A stretch of DNA of 64,000 nt from Bacteroides intestinalis. Its GTDB lineage: Bacteria; Bacteroidota; Bacteroidia; Bacteroidales; Bacteroidaceae. The translations under genes were made by a program, and so were the position numbers. The notes beneath the pieces are model-generated. The model searched no databases, was not told the origin of the DNA, and was given only the letters and a program-made list of their open reading frames with translations. Numbering within the stretch: position 1 is the first letter of the stretch; each line of letters begins with the position of its first letter. This document shows positions 8,313-15,855 of the stretch, one piece after another. The DNA is taken from contig NZ_QRZF01000010.1 in NCBI RefSeq assembly GCF_003464595.1, positions 1 to 64,000 of the forward strand. The letters run 5' to 3'.

Positions 8313-8396
8313 AGAAGCGTTGTATATATATAAAAGAAAAGGAGCGCATCAATATAACTTTGATGCATTGCTATGGGTAAAAAGTAACTCTTCTTT
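8304..8396. repeat. Duplicated segment, copy 1 (relative of uxaC downstream DNA)
   Basis: This stretch matches 9171-9272, the sequence just past uxaC. Shared blocks are TCTTTAAA(A)GAAGCG, a 27-base identical block starting at 8341, and GTAAAAAGTAA-TTCTTCTTT at the end. Copy 1 lacks four bases (CTCC) that complete the terminator stem in copy 2, so its hairpin is damaged. It is joined directly to a fragment of the HAD gene at 8395. Confidence 0.8.
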
Positions 8397-8442
8397 CCGG
8401 GATGTTTATGCTCAAGGCAACATCTTTACAAACCAGAATTAA
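8395..8442 (+). pseudogene. Remnant of the HAD gene 3' end
   Basis: In frame this reads FRDVYAQGNIFTNQN followed by a stop. It aligns with residues 116-130 of the HAD protein encoded at 4122-4535 (FRDIYTQGNIPAEQN): 10 of 15 residues are identical. It has no start or upstream coding sequence and is abutted by the duplicated uxaC-flank. It ends earlier than the intact gene, which continues into a basic tail. It is a non-functional scar. Confidence 0.7.
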
Positions 8443-8503
8443 GAAGAAACAATGTCATTCTGCCGTAGTAGTCAGGGGAGTGATGCGATAGTATTAGAGT
8501 GCT

Positions 8504-8833
8504 TTATAAATATTGCGCTGTTACATGGTTATTGCTGATATAGCGTATAATAAAAATCATTTCACCGTCTTTCTGATAGACATTGAAAAATACATACCAT
8601 TGTGTAGCCTTATTTTTCCGGAACGTAGCGTATAACATCTTCTTTCCATACCTGTCAAAATAGGGAGGTGCCGGCTTGTTTAGCTTTAGCGGAAGGTTGT
8701 TTTTTATATCGAAAATCAATTCTTCCACGTACTTTTGTGCATTTTCCTCAAATCCGAAATATTCTTTTTTATAGAGAATCTGAATCAGCTCCATGAGGTA
8801 TTCTCTCACCTCTGGTAATGCTATTACTTTCAT
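8504..8833 (-). CDS. RelE/ParE-type toxin
   Basis: This 109-residue protein has the ParE/RelE toxin layout: an N-terminal helical hairpin (VREYLMELIQILYKKEYFGF) and a C-terminal sheet (LYATFRKNKATQWYVFFNVY, then MIFIIRYISNN). Such toxins inhibit translation or gyrase and are neutralised by the partner gene. Its ATG overlaps the antitoxin stop codon by one base (TAATG), implying translational coupling. The pair lies inside a rearranged stretch between the HAD gene and uxaC. Whether it cleaves mRNA or targets gyrase cannot be read from sequence. Confidence 0.75.
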   Translation of the reverse strand: MKVIALPEVREYLMELIQILYKKEYFGFEENAQKYVEELIFDIKNNLPLKLNKPAPPYFDRYGKKMLYATFRKNKATQWYVFFNVYQKDGEMIFIIRYISNNHVTAQYL

Positions 8834-9099
8834 TATTCTTGCTTCCTTTTATCCCCGAACAATTCATGAATGTCTGCTTTTACACCTTGAAGAAGTTCAT
8901 CCATTGTTATAGCCCGATCAAGATCTGCATCTGGCTCAAGAATATATTCTTTGCTTATCAGCATATCACTTTCACTTACCGGAACAAGTTTAAAACTTCC
9001 GTTTTTACGGGACTTCAAAATAATGTCCTCTCCATTGTTAGCCATATCCATGAATTTAGATTGATTGGCTCTGAAATCTCTTGTGCTAATTATTATCAT
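8833..9099 (-). CDS. Phd/YefM-type antitoxin
   Basis: This 88-residue protein begins MIIISTRDFRANQSKFMDMA, the DNA-binding N-terminus of the Phd/YefM family. GEDIILKSRKNGSFKLVPVS follows, and a charged acidic/basic C-terminal tail would wrap the toxin. The start at 9099 has an AGAAG-type ribosome site; an in-frame extension to 9240 would run through the uxaC terminator and is rejected. It is the first gene of the pair and, as in the family, probably represses its own promoter with the toxin. Confidence 0.82.
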   Translation of the reverse strand: MIIISTRDFRANQSKFMDMANNGEDIILKSRKNGSFKLVPVSESDMLISKEYILEPDADLDRAITMDELLQGVKADIHELFGDKRKQE

Positions 9100-9170
9100 A
9101 ATCTTCTGTTTTATGGGATTTATATGCAAATATAGTAAAAAGGAAATTGATATCCAATTTGGACGCATTT

Positions 9171-9272
9171 TATCTTTAAAAGAAGCGAAGCGATGGATGC
9201 GTATTAAAAAAAGGAGCGCATCAATATAACTTTGATGCACTCCTTGCTATGAGTAAAAAGTAATTCTTCTTT
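9171..9272. repeat. Duplicated segment, copy 2 (uxaC downstream DNA)
   Basis: This is the intact counterpart of 8304-8396 and contains the complete uxaC terminator. The two copies bracket the toxin-antitoxin pair in direct orientation. Confidence 0.8.
9205..9243 (-). terminator. Terminator of uxaC
   Basis: On the minus strand GGAGTGCATCAA pairs with TTGATGCGCTCC around a short AT loop (9213-9243) and is followed by a run of eight T. It stands about 30 bases past the uxaC stop. Confidence 0.9.
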
Positions 9273-10678
9273 TAGAACTTGAAGAAATTCTTAGCGTTAT
9301 AGTAGCTGATATCTTCAATCATCTGGTTCACGCGGTCCATTTCAGAAGCCGGAATTTCACCATTTTCAATATCACGGCCAACAAGATTACACAATGTACG
9401 GCGGAAATATTCATGACGCGGATAGGAGAGGAATGAACGAGAGTCCGTCAACATACCTACGAAACGACTCAGCAGACCCAGTACGGAAAGAGCATTCATC
9501 TGTTTCTCCATACCGTCCTTCTGATCAAGGAACCACCAGCCGGAACCAAACTGTATCTTACCCGGAATCGTGCCATCCTGGAAGTTACCCAACATAGTGG
9601 CAATAACTTCATTAGCGCACGGATTGAGGTTATAAAGAATAGTCTTCGTCAACTTGCCTTTGGAATTCAAGCGGTCGAGGAATTTAGACATTGCCTTAGC
9701 AGTAGTAAATTCACCGATAGAATCGAAACCAGTATCAGCACCGAGTAACTTGAACATCTTGCTGTTATTGTTACGGATAGCGCCATAATGGAATTGTTGT
9801 GTCCAGCCTTTTTCCCAGTCCATTTCACCGAAGATAACCAGCATAGCTGATTTGAATTTCAGGATTTCTTCCTTGGTCAGTTCTGCTCCACCATATACCT
9901 TATTAAATATAGCTTTGATTTCAGCATCTGTATAGTCTTCTGCGTAGAATTCTTCAATACCGTGATCAGACAATTTACAGCCTTGTTCAGCAAAGAAGTC
10001 ATGACGCTTGCGCAGGGCAGCTACCATATCATCGAAATTAGAGATAGCAACACCGCTTACTTCAGCCAGTTTCTCAACGTATGCACGGAAATCAGCAGGA
10101 ACTTCTACAGCCATTGCCTTGTCAGGACGCCATGTCGGCAACATTTTGATTTCAAAACCACTTTCGCGTGTTTGAATATGATATTCCAGAGAGTCAATAG
10201 GATCATCCGTAGTACAAACAGCTTCCACATGATAACGGCGCATCATACCACGAGCAGAGTATTCCGGTTGAGCCAGCTTCTCATTACACTCGTCATAAAT
10301 CTCACGGGCAGTCTTCGGGCTCAGGATCTTATCGATACCGAACGCTGTCTTCAACTCCAGATGTGTCCAGTGATACAAAGGATTACGGAAAGTATAAGGA
10401 ACGGTTTCAGCCCACTTTTCAAATTTTTCCCAGTCGGAAGTATCCTTGCCTGTGCAGAAACGTTCGTCTACACCATTGGTACGCATAGCACGCCATTTGT
10501 AATGGTCGCCGCCCAACCAGATTTCAGTCAATGACTTAAACTGATAGTCGTCCGCTACCATTTTAGGGATTAAGTGACAGTGATAATCGATAATCGGCAT
10601 CTTGGCCGCATGTTCATGATACAACTTCTGTGCGGTTTCTGTCTGCAACAGGAAGTTTTCATCCATAAATTTTTTCAT
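9272..10678 (-). CDS. uxaC: Glucuronate/galacturonate isomerase
   Basis: This 468-residue protein matches UxaC in length and sequence throughout. It converts D-glucuronate to D-fructuronate and D-galacturonate to D-tagaturonate in the cytoplasm. It belongs to the amidohydrolase-like fold; the metal-site motif HCH is at 33-35 (IIDYHCHL). Other recognisable stretches are ALRKRHDFFAEQGCKLSDHG and NPCANEVIATMLGNFQDG. It is divergent from a LacI regulator, with overlapping promoters, and uxaB lies just beyond, so the three form a hexuronate module. UxaA, the next enzyme, is not in the window. Confidence 0.97.
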   Translation of the reverse strand: MKKFMDENFLLQTETAQKLYHEHAAKMPIIDYHCHLIPKMVADDYQFKSLTEIWLGGDHYKWRAMRTNGVDERFCTGKDTSDWEKFEKWAETVPYTFRNPLYHWTHLELKTAFGIDKILSPKTAREIYDECNEKLAQPEYSARGMMRRYHVEAVCTTDDPIDSLEYHIQTRESGFEIKMLPTWRPDKAMAVEVPADFRAYVEKLAEVSGVAISNFDDMVAALRKRHDFFAEQGCKLSDHGIEEFYAEDYTDAEIKAIFNKVYGGAELTKEEILKFKSAMLVIFGEMDWEKGWTQQFHYGAIRNNNSKMFKLLGADTGFDSIGEFTTAKAMSKFLDRLNSKGKLTKTILYNLNPCANEVIATMLGNFQDGTIPGKIQFGSGWWFLDQKDGMEKQMNALSVLGLLSRFVGMLTDSRSFLSYPRHEYFRRTLCNLVGRDIENGEIPASEMDRVNQMIEDISYYNAKNFFKF

Positions 10679-10780
10679 TCTACTGTGTTTTAAGTATATA
10701 AAAATATTACTTTCTCTTTTCTATACCTATATAGTATTGATTGTAAAGCTAATAGGCAAGATATTGGTTTTTGCTTTTAT

Positions 10781-10789
10781 TAACCGTTA
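10781..10789. promoter_or_regulatory. Possible LacI-type operator
   Basis: TAAC-C-GTTA is a short palindrome that straddles the predicted uxaC start site (about 10790). LacI-family operators are palindromes with a CG-like centre, so this is a candidate for the adjacent regulator. Only one copy is seen. Confidence 0.3.
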
Positions 10790-10796
10790 TCGAACA

Positions 10797-10827
10797 CAAA
10801 AGTAGAAAATTTACTTGGAGAAACAAA
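10797..10827 (-). promoter_or_regulatory. Promoter of uxaC
   Basis: On the minus strand TTTG (10824-10827) is followed after 19 bases by TACTTTTG (10797-10804). It overlaps the oppositely directed promoter of the LacI gene, so a repressor bound here could control both. Confidence 0.75.
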
Positions 10828-10843
10828 ATAATTCGTATCTTTG
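10815..10843 (+). promoter_or_regulatory. Promoter of the LacI-family regulator
   Basis: TTG (10815-10817) and TATCTTTG (10836-10843) are 18 bases apart. Transcription would begin near 10850, leaving a leader of about 65 nt. Confidence 0.75.
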
Positions 10844-10915
10844 CCGCAAATATTTATAATATTTAAGTTTTAGACATTGAACCTTTAGTGCCTTAAAACG
10901 AATGAGACAAAGAAT

Positions 10916-11977
10916 ATGGAAAACAAGAACTACACCATTAAAGACATTGCCCGCATGGCGGGTGTTTCTGCCGGAACTGTGGACCGCGTGTTGCACAATC
11001 GGGGAGATGTTTCTGCTGCCAGCAGGGAGAAGGTTCAAAAAGTGCTTGATGAGATAGACTATCATCCTAATATGTTTGCCATTGGCCTGGCAGCCAAGAA
11101 GCGCTACCGTGTTCTGTGTATTATACCTTATTATGTGGAACATGACTATTGGCATTCCGTTGCAGAAGGCATCAACCGTGCCGCACAAGAGTTGCGTCCT
11201 TTTAATGTAAGCGTGGACTTTTTGTGCTACCATCATGCCGACCGGCTTTCTTATGAAAAAGCCTGCGCAAAGCTCCGCAAAGAAATAGTGGATGCCGTAT
11301 TGATCGCCCCCAATTTCCGTGAAGAGACAATGTCGCTGACATCTTATCTGGAAGGGAAAAAGATACCTTACGCATTTGTCGACTTTAATATAGAAGACAC
11401 CCATGCACTCTGCTACATCGGCCAAGACTCCCAAACAAGCGGGTATATGGCTGCTAAAATCCTGATGCGCAAGTATAAGGAAGGACAGGAACTGATACTA
11501 TTTCTTAATAATAAAAAGAATAGTCCGGCAGAAATACAGATGCAACGACGCATGGACGGTTTCATGAATTTTATTGCACAGGAACATGAGAATCTGGTGG
11601 TTCATGATGTAGTACTGAATAAAGAAGATGATGAAGCCAACCGCCGGACATTAGAAGATTTCTTTGCCGCACATCCCAAGGCAGTATTAGGAGCCGTTTT
11701 TAACTCACGTGTCTACCAGGTGGCAGGATATCTACAGGAAACAGGACACCATTTGGAAGGACTAGTTGGATATGACCTTCTGCCCAAGAACGTGGAGTAC
11801 CTGAAATCCGGCGAAGTAAATTATCTCATCGGACAACGACCGGGACTGCAAGGATACTGTGGCGTAAAAGCTCTGTGCGACCATGTCGTATTCAAACGTC
11901 CGGTGACCGGTGTAAAATATATGCCTATCGACATCCTGATGAAAGAAAACATCAATTTCTATTTTGAATTTGAATAA
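10916..11977 (+). CDS. LacI-family transcriptional regulator of hexuronate genes
   Basis: This 353-residue protein has a LacI helix-turn-helix at residues about 7-30 (TIKDIARMAGVSAGTVDRVL), the hinge near 55-62, and a periplasmic-binding-type effector domain from about 64 on (YRVLCIIPYYVEHDYWHSVAEG). The effector is probably a hexuronate or a pathway intermediate, inferred from its place between uxaC and uxaB. It is co-directional with uxaB (39-base gap) and divergent from uxaC. The final segment KYMPIDILMKENINFYFEFE is typical of Bacteroides LacI proteins of this type. Confidence 0.9.
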   Translation: MENKNYTIKDIARMAGVSAGTVDRVLHNRGDVSAASREKVQKVLDEIDYHPNMFAIGLAAKKRYRVLCIIPYYVEHDYWHSVAEGINRAAQELRPFNVSVDFLCYHHADRLSYEKACAKLRKEIVDAVLIAPNFREETMSLTSYLEGKKIPYAFVDFNIEDTHALCYIGQDSQTSGYMAAKILMRKYKEGQELILFLNNKKNSPAEIQMQRRMDGFMNFIAQEHENLVVHDVVLNKEDDEANRRTLEDFFAAHPKAVLGAVFNSRVYQVAGYLQETGHHLEGLVGYDLLPKNVEYLKSGEVNYLIGQRPGLQGYCGVKALCDHVVFKRPVTGVKYMPIDILMKENINFYFEFE

Positions 11978-12016
11978 ACATCATAATATCAATCACTTTA
12001 AAAACGATTTTTAAGC

Positions 12017-13456
12017 ATGAAAGCATTAAACAAACAGACCGCTCCCAAGGCTCAGCGCCCGGAACGTATCATTCAATTCGGTGAAGGAAACTTCTTACGT
12101 GCATTTATCGACTGGATTATTTATAACATGAACGAAAAAACTGACTTCAATAGCAGTGTTGTAGTAGTTCAACCCATTGACAAAGGTATGGTAGACATGC
12201 TGAATGCACAGGATGATCTTTATCACGTAAACCTGCAAGGATTGGATAAAGGAGAAACTGTCAATAGCCTGACAATGATCGACGTTATCAGCCGTGCACT
12301 GAATCCTTACACTCAGAACAATGAATTCATGAAGTTGGCTGAGCAACCGGAAATGCGTTTTGTAATCTCCAACACAACGGAAGCCGGTATCGCTTTCGAT
12401 CCCTCCTGCAAACTGACTGACGCTCCGGCTTCTTCTTATCCGGGCAAACTGACCCAACTACTGTATCATCGTTTCAAGACATTCAACGGTGATAAGAGCA
12501 AAGGTCTGATTATCTTCCCTTGCGAACTTATCTTCCTGAACGGTCACAAGCTGAAAGAAACCATCTACCAATATATCGAATTATGGCAATTGGGTGATGA
12601 ATTCAAAACTTGGTTTGAAGAAGCATGTGGTGTGTACGCTACGCTTGTTGACCGTATTGTTCCGGGATTCCCGCGCAAGGATATTGCAGCAATCAAGGAA
12701 AAATTGCAGTATGATGATAATTTGGTGGTACAGGCTGAAATCTTCCACCTCTGGGTCATCGAAGCCCCGCAGGAGATTGCCAAAGAATTCCCTGCTGACA
12801 AGGCTGGTTTGAATGTATTGTTCGTTCCTTCTGAAGCACCGTATCATGAAAGAAAAGTAACGTTGCTGAATGGCCCTCACACTGTTCTTTCTCCGGTAGC
12901 TTACTTGTCGGGCGTAAACATTGTGCGTGATGCTTGTCAACATCCGGTTATTGGTCAGTACATCAACAAGGTAATGTTCGATGAGTTGATGGAAACATTG
13001 AACTTGCCGAAAGATGAGTTGAAGAAGTTTGCGGAAGATGTATTGGAGCGTTTCAACAACCCGTTTGTTGACCATGCTGTTACCAGCATTATGCTGAACT
13101 CTTTCCCGAAATATGAAACTCGTGACCTGCCTGGCTTGAAGACTTATCTGCAACGCAAAGGTGAATTGCCTAAGGGACTGGTTCTCGGTTTGGCCGCTAT
13201 TATTACTTATTATAAAGGCGGTGTTCGTGAAGACGGTGCTGAGATCACCCCGAACGATGCTCCGGAAATCATGCAATTACTGAAAGACCTGTGGGCAACA
13301 GGCGATACTCAGAAAGTAACCGAAGGTGTACTTGCTGCAACTTCTATCTGGGGCGAAGATTTGAATAATATCCCGGGACTTACCGCTGCTGTGAAAGCTG
13401 ATCTGGATTCTATTCAGGAAAAAGGTATGCTGAAAACAGTAAAGGGAATTCTTTAA
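12017..13456 (+). CDS. uxaB: Tagaturonate reductase (altronate oxidoreductase)
   Basis: This 479-residue member of the polyol-specific long-chain dehydrogenase family has the nucleotide-binding motif FGEGNFLRAF at 21-30. The conserved catalytic region KVTLLNGPHTVLSPVAYLSG is in the second half. UxaB reduces D-tagaturonate to D-altronate with NADH, the step after UxaC on galacturonate. MtlD and UxuB relatives differ in the N-terminal part; the neighbouring uxaC and the length support UxaB. It is preceded by the LacI gene and ended by a terminator at 13482. Confidence 0.93.
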   Translation: MKALNKQTAPKAQRPERIIQFGEGNFLRAFIDWIIYNMNEKTDFNSSVVVVQPIDKGMVDMLNAQDDLYHVNLQGLDKGETVNSLTMIDVISRALNPYTQNNEFMKLAEQPEMRFVISNTTEAGIAFDPSCKLTDAPASSYPGKLTQLLYHRFKTFNGDKSKGLIIFPCELIFLNGHKLKETIYQYIELWQLGDEFKTWFEEACGVYATLVDRIVPGFPRKDIAAIKEKLQYDDNLVVQAEIFHLWVIEAPQEIAKEFPADKAGLNVLFVPSEAPYHERKVTLLNGPHTVLSPVAYLSGVNIVRDACQHPVIGQYINKVMFDELMETLNLPKDELKKFAEDVLERFNNPFVDHAVTSIMLNSFPKYETRDLPGLKTYLQRKGELPKGLVLGLAAIITYYKGGVREDGAEITPNDAPEIMQLLKDLWATGDTQKVTEGVLAATSIWGEDLNNIPGLTAAVKADLDSIQEKGMLKTVKGIL

Positions 13457-13481
13457 TTAATCTACAAGTATCACAAAGGAG

Positions 13482-13515
13482 ATAGGGCGGGGCGGAGGCT
13501 TCGCCCTATTTTATT
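13482..13515 (+). terminator. Terminator of uxaB
   Basis: ATAGGGCG (13482-13489) pairs with CGCCCTAT (13502-13509), followed by TTTATTT. It is 26 bases past the uxaB stop. Confidence 0.85.
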
Positions 13516-13881
13516 TCAATGGAAGTTTATCGTAATTTACCATCACTACTCTCACTTTGAGAATAAATAGTTGACATATAGAATATTAAGTGTGAGTGAG
13601 AGTAAAATAAAAGCGTGAGGATAGAAAGCTTACTTTCACAGTGTCTCGTGAATGAGAGATTAATAGGTTTTACATGAGAGATTTGTATTATTCTGTCTTA
13701 AGGAAGATCCTATTCAGCCTTTGGAATTATCAGGTATCAATCTTGGTTAACAGGCTCGTCAACCAAGGTTGATACCTTTTCAGAGTTACTGCAAATACAC
13801 AAATCAATGGGGTAAAGTAAAGTGAAGCCTGATTGCTATTCAATTAGCATCAAAGCTTTTGCCGCAGAATGAATGAGCCAA
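13516..13881. other. Noncoding stretch with repeated palindromic words
   Basis: I see no gene in these 366 bases. ACTCTCACT (13548-13556) has its reverse complement at 13595-13603, and related CTCTCA/TGAGAG words recur up to 13680. A separate hairpin lies at 13733-13780. Both flanking genes end here or nearby (uxaB plus, FHA gene minus), so it is a convergent intergenic region. Confidence 0.6.
13733..13780 (+). terminator. Strong hairpin with T-run
   Basis: Arms 13733-13748 and 13761-13776 (16 bases, one mismatch) enclose a 12-base loop and are followed by TTTT on the plus strand. The position, between convergent genes, suits a terminator, although uxaB already has one. Confidence 0.6.
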
Positions 13882-14403
13882 CTATTCCGCCGTACGCAAA
13901 ATGAACGTCGTAGCTCCAATGGTAACAATGGCTCCGTCTTCAATGCGAATGCGATCTTTATCTCCCAGTATTTCATTATTCAGGAAAGTTCCGGTCAGAC
14001 TGGGAGCATCCTGCAGAGTATAAACAAGCACGCCTTGCTTATTGCGCTTCACGTTGATAATGCAGTGACGACGATCCATACTCATATCCGAGGTTTCAAT
14101 GGGAGTATTGATATTAGTACCAACACAACGACGCCCAATCACATTATCGCCCTCCTGCAAAGGTAACACTTGCTTAAATCCGAATACATTCTCAATCACC
14201 GTAATGCTACCGAAAGCATCCTTGAATTCTTCTTCGTCAGGACGTTCTTCTTTTTGAGGAGCACGCATTTTTGTTTTTCCCAGGCGAATACTAAATTGCT
14301 TGCCACAATGCTCACAAACGAAAACCAAAGATTGGCCTTCGCTATATTTTGTTTCATCAAATAAAAGATAGTTCTCACATTTAGGGCAACGGATACGCTT
14401 CAT
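13882..14403 (-). CDS. Zinc-ribbon plus FHA-domain protein
   Basis: This 173-residue cytoplasmic protein has an N-terminal zinc ribbon with paired cysteines (C6/C9, C30/C33), followed by a charged linker and an FHA domain (about 75-170). The phosphothreonine-binding signature is visible: GRR at 90-92, S108, RRH at 111-113 and N142 before the last strands. FHA domains bind phosphothreonine on partner proteins, but no Ser/Thr kinase is nearby. The next gene on the same strand (48 bases upstream) encodes an HU-SPOR membrane protein. The partner and process are unknown. Confidence 0.82.
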   Translation of the reverse strand: MKRIRCPKCENYLLFDETKYSEGQSLVFVCEHCGKQFSIRLGKTKMRAPQKEERPDEEEFKDAFGSITVIENVFGFKQVLPLQEGDNVIGRRCVGTNINTPIETSDMSMDRRHCIINVKRNKQGVLVYTLQDAPSLTGTFLNNEILGDKDRIRIEDGAIVTIGATTFILRTAE

Positions 14404-14451
14404 GACAATTACAAATTAAAGAATTAAAAATTAAAGCAAAGTTAATGCTTC

Positions 14452-15588
14452 CTACTTCTTCAAAACCCAAGCATTCTTATATGTTTCATCCTGGCGAATT
14501 CTAGCCAATGCTTGATAGGCTTCTACTTCCGTTCCGCAAGATTCAATGCTAACACGCATTTTACCATCACCGACAATCGCTTTTGCACTCTTAAAACCTT
14601 TAGAAATCAACTGAACAGCCATTGTTTCTGCATCTTGTTCAGTTCCAACGCTGGCAATGATAATATGATAAGGTCTTTTAGGAATTGCAACAACTGGTTT
14701 AACTGTAGCGGCAGGCTGTACATTCTGCTTGGGAACTTCAGTCGTTGTAGCTGAATGGGAGGCTTCTTCCTTCACTTTTGTTTCAGAAGCAACAGCTGTT
14801 GTTTTGCCAACCTTAACTTCTCTGACAGCAACAGGAGCTACAACTTTCTTAGTTCCGGCTTGTTTATCTGTTGCAGATTTGCGTGTAGAAGTATTCTGCT
14901 TTACAACAATCGGTGTAATGGCCAGAGATTGTTTTTCTATTTTTTCAAATAATTCATCCGGAAGTAACTTTGCATAATTTTCCTCTATCACTTCTGTATT
15001 TTCTATCGGAGTAGAAAAGAAGAAAGAAAGCACTATAGCAGCTACTACTGCAGCAGCATTTGTCAGGTATGCACGGTTAATTTTGATTGCGAAAGTACGC
15101 TTTTCTTTCTTAACAACAGTAGGCATTGAATAAGAAACAGCCTTTTCTGCCTGTGGCTTTTCCAAAGCAGATAATTCCTGCATTTCAAATGCATCCAGCC
15201 CGTATAAATAGGGGGTTGTGATCTTATTATCATAAGGTGCGAAGTCGAAGGTGTTATGAATAGTATAACGTACTTCGCCAACATTTGGCAGATCAACCTT
15301 GCCTTCTTCGTGTAAAACAGAAATCAATTCACCCACTTTACGTTCTACCATCTTGGTAGCATCAGAGAAATTGGTTCCATATACAGACATATAAGACTGA
15401 ACCAGCAGACCGTCATTCATCTTCAGTTGTGGATTAAAACCGATGATACGGGTAGGAGGCAGAAAAATATTCTCTTCTTTCACTCTCGTAGCCGGAGCAT
15501 AATGAGCAACAAATCCTCCTAAACCCGGAACAATGACGCAGTCATTTTCCAATAACAAAGCTTCTATATGTTGTGCCAATTCAATCAT
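14452..15588 (-). CDS. HU-like (CCDC81-type) plus SPOR-domain membrane protein
   Basis: This 378-residue protein has three parts. Residues 1-130 contain two HU-like modules of the bacterial CCDC81 type (VPGLGGFVAHYAP, then LPNVGEVRY). A single membrane helix is at about 175-192. A Lys/Thr/Val-rich linker leads to a C-terminal SPOR domain (about 302-378, YHIIIASVGTEQDAETMA). SPOR domains bind denuded peptidoglycan at division sites, so it could link a cytoplasmic HU-like part to septal wall. I start at 15588; the upstream in-frame codon at 15606 overlaps the promoter. The -7 box sits only four bases before the ATG. Confidence 0.8.
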   Translation of the reverse strand: MIELAQHIEALLLENDCVIVPGLGGFVAHYAPATRVKEENIFLPPTRIIGFNPQLKMNDGLLVQSYMSVYGTNFSDATKMVERKVGELISVLHEEGKVDLPNVGEVRYTIHNTFDFAPYDNKITTPYLYGLDAFEMQELSALEKPQAEKAVSYSMPTVVKKEKRTFAIKINRAYLTNAAAVVAAIVLSFFFSTPIENTEVIEENYAKLLPDELFEKIEKQSLAITPIVVKQNTSTRKSATDKQAGTKKVVAPVAVREVKVGKTTAVASETKVKEEASHSATTTEVPKQNVQPAATVKPVVAIPKRPYHIIIASVGTEQDAETMAVQLISKGFKSAKAIVGDGKMRVSIESCGTEVEAYQALARIRQDETYKNAWVLKK

Positions 15589-15592
15589 GATG

Positions 15593-15600
15593 CAAAAGTA
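15593..15600 (-). promoter_or_regulatory. -7 element of the HU-SPOR gene
   Basis: TACTTTTG on the minus strand matches TAnnTTTG and ends four bases before the ATG at 15588, so the transcript may be leaderless or nearly so. I found no clear -33 TTG at the right distance. Confidence 0.45.
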
Positions 15601-15813
15601 ACGCAAATCTTGGATATAAGCCAGTTTCAGGGCATTTTTCTTTCAACAACTTATCAACAATACGGAATAACACAATGCTTCTTTGAATAAAAGTCAGCCA
15701 ATTCGTTAATACCTACACGAAAATACTATATTCTACCTTGGAGCATTAATGCACAAATAATAGACAATTCAACAATAAACTCATAAAACTAACGTTTATT
15801 GGCATAAGAAAGC

Positions 15814-15821
15814 TATTTTTG
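15814..15821 (+). promoter_or_regulatory. Possible -7 element of the exopolysaccharide locus
   Basis: TATTTTTG matches the -7 consensus and lies 35 bases before the wza ATG at 15856. The -33 region is not convincing. The rest of 15607-15855 is AT-rich and shows no coding sequence and no upxY-like gene. Confidence 0.4.
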
Positions 15822-15855
15822 CAACCGATCAATCTATAAAATATAAAAGTATACG

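Noticed and set aside
8833-9240. Longer 135-residue form of the antitoxin
   Set aside because: The extra N-terminus is encoded by the uxaC terminator region and does not fit the Phd family; the family start is at 9099.
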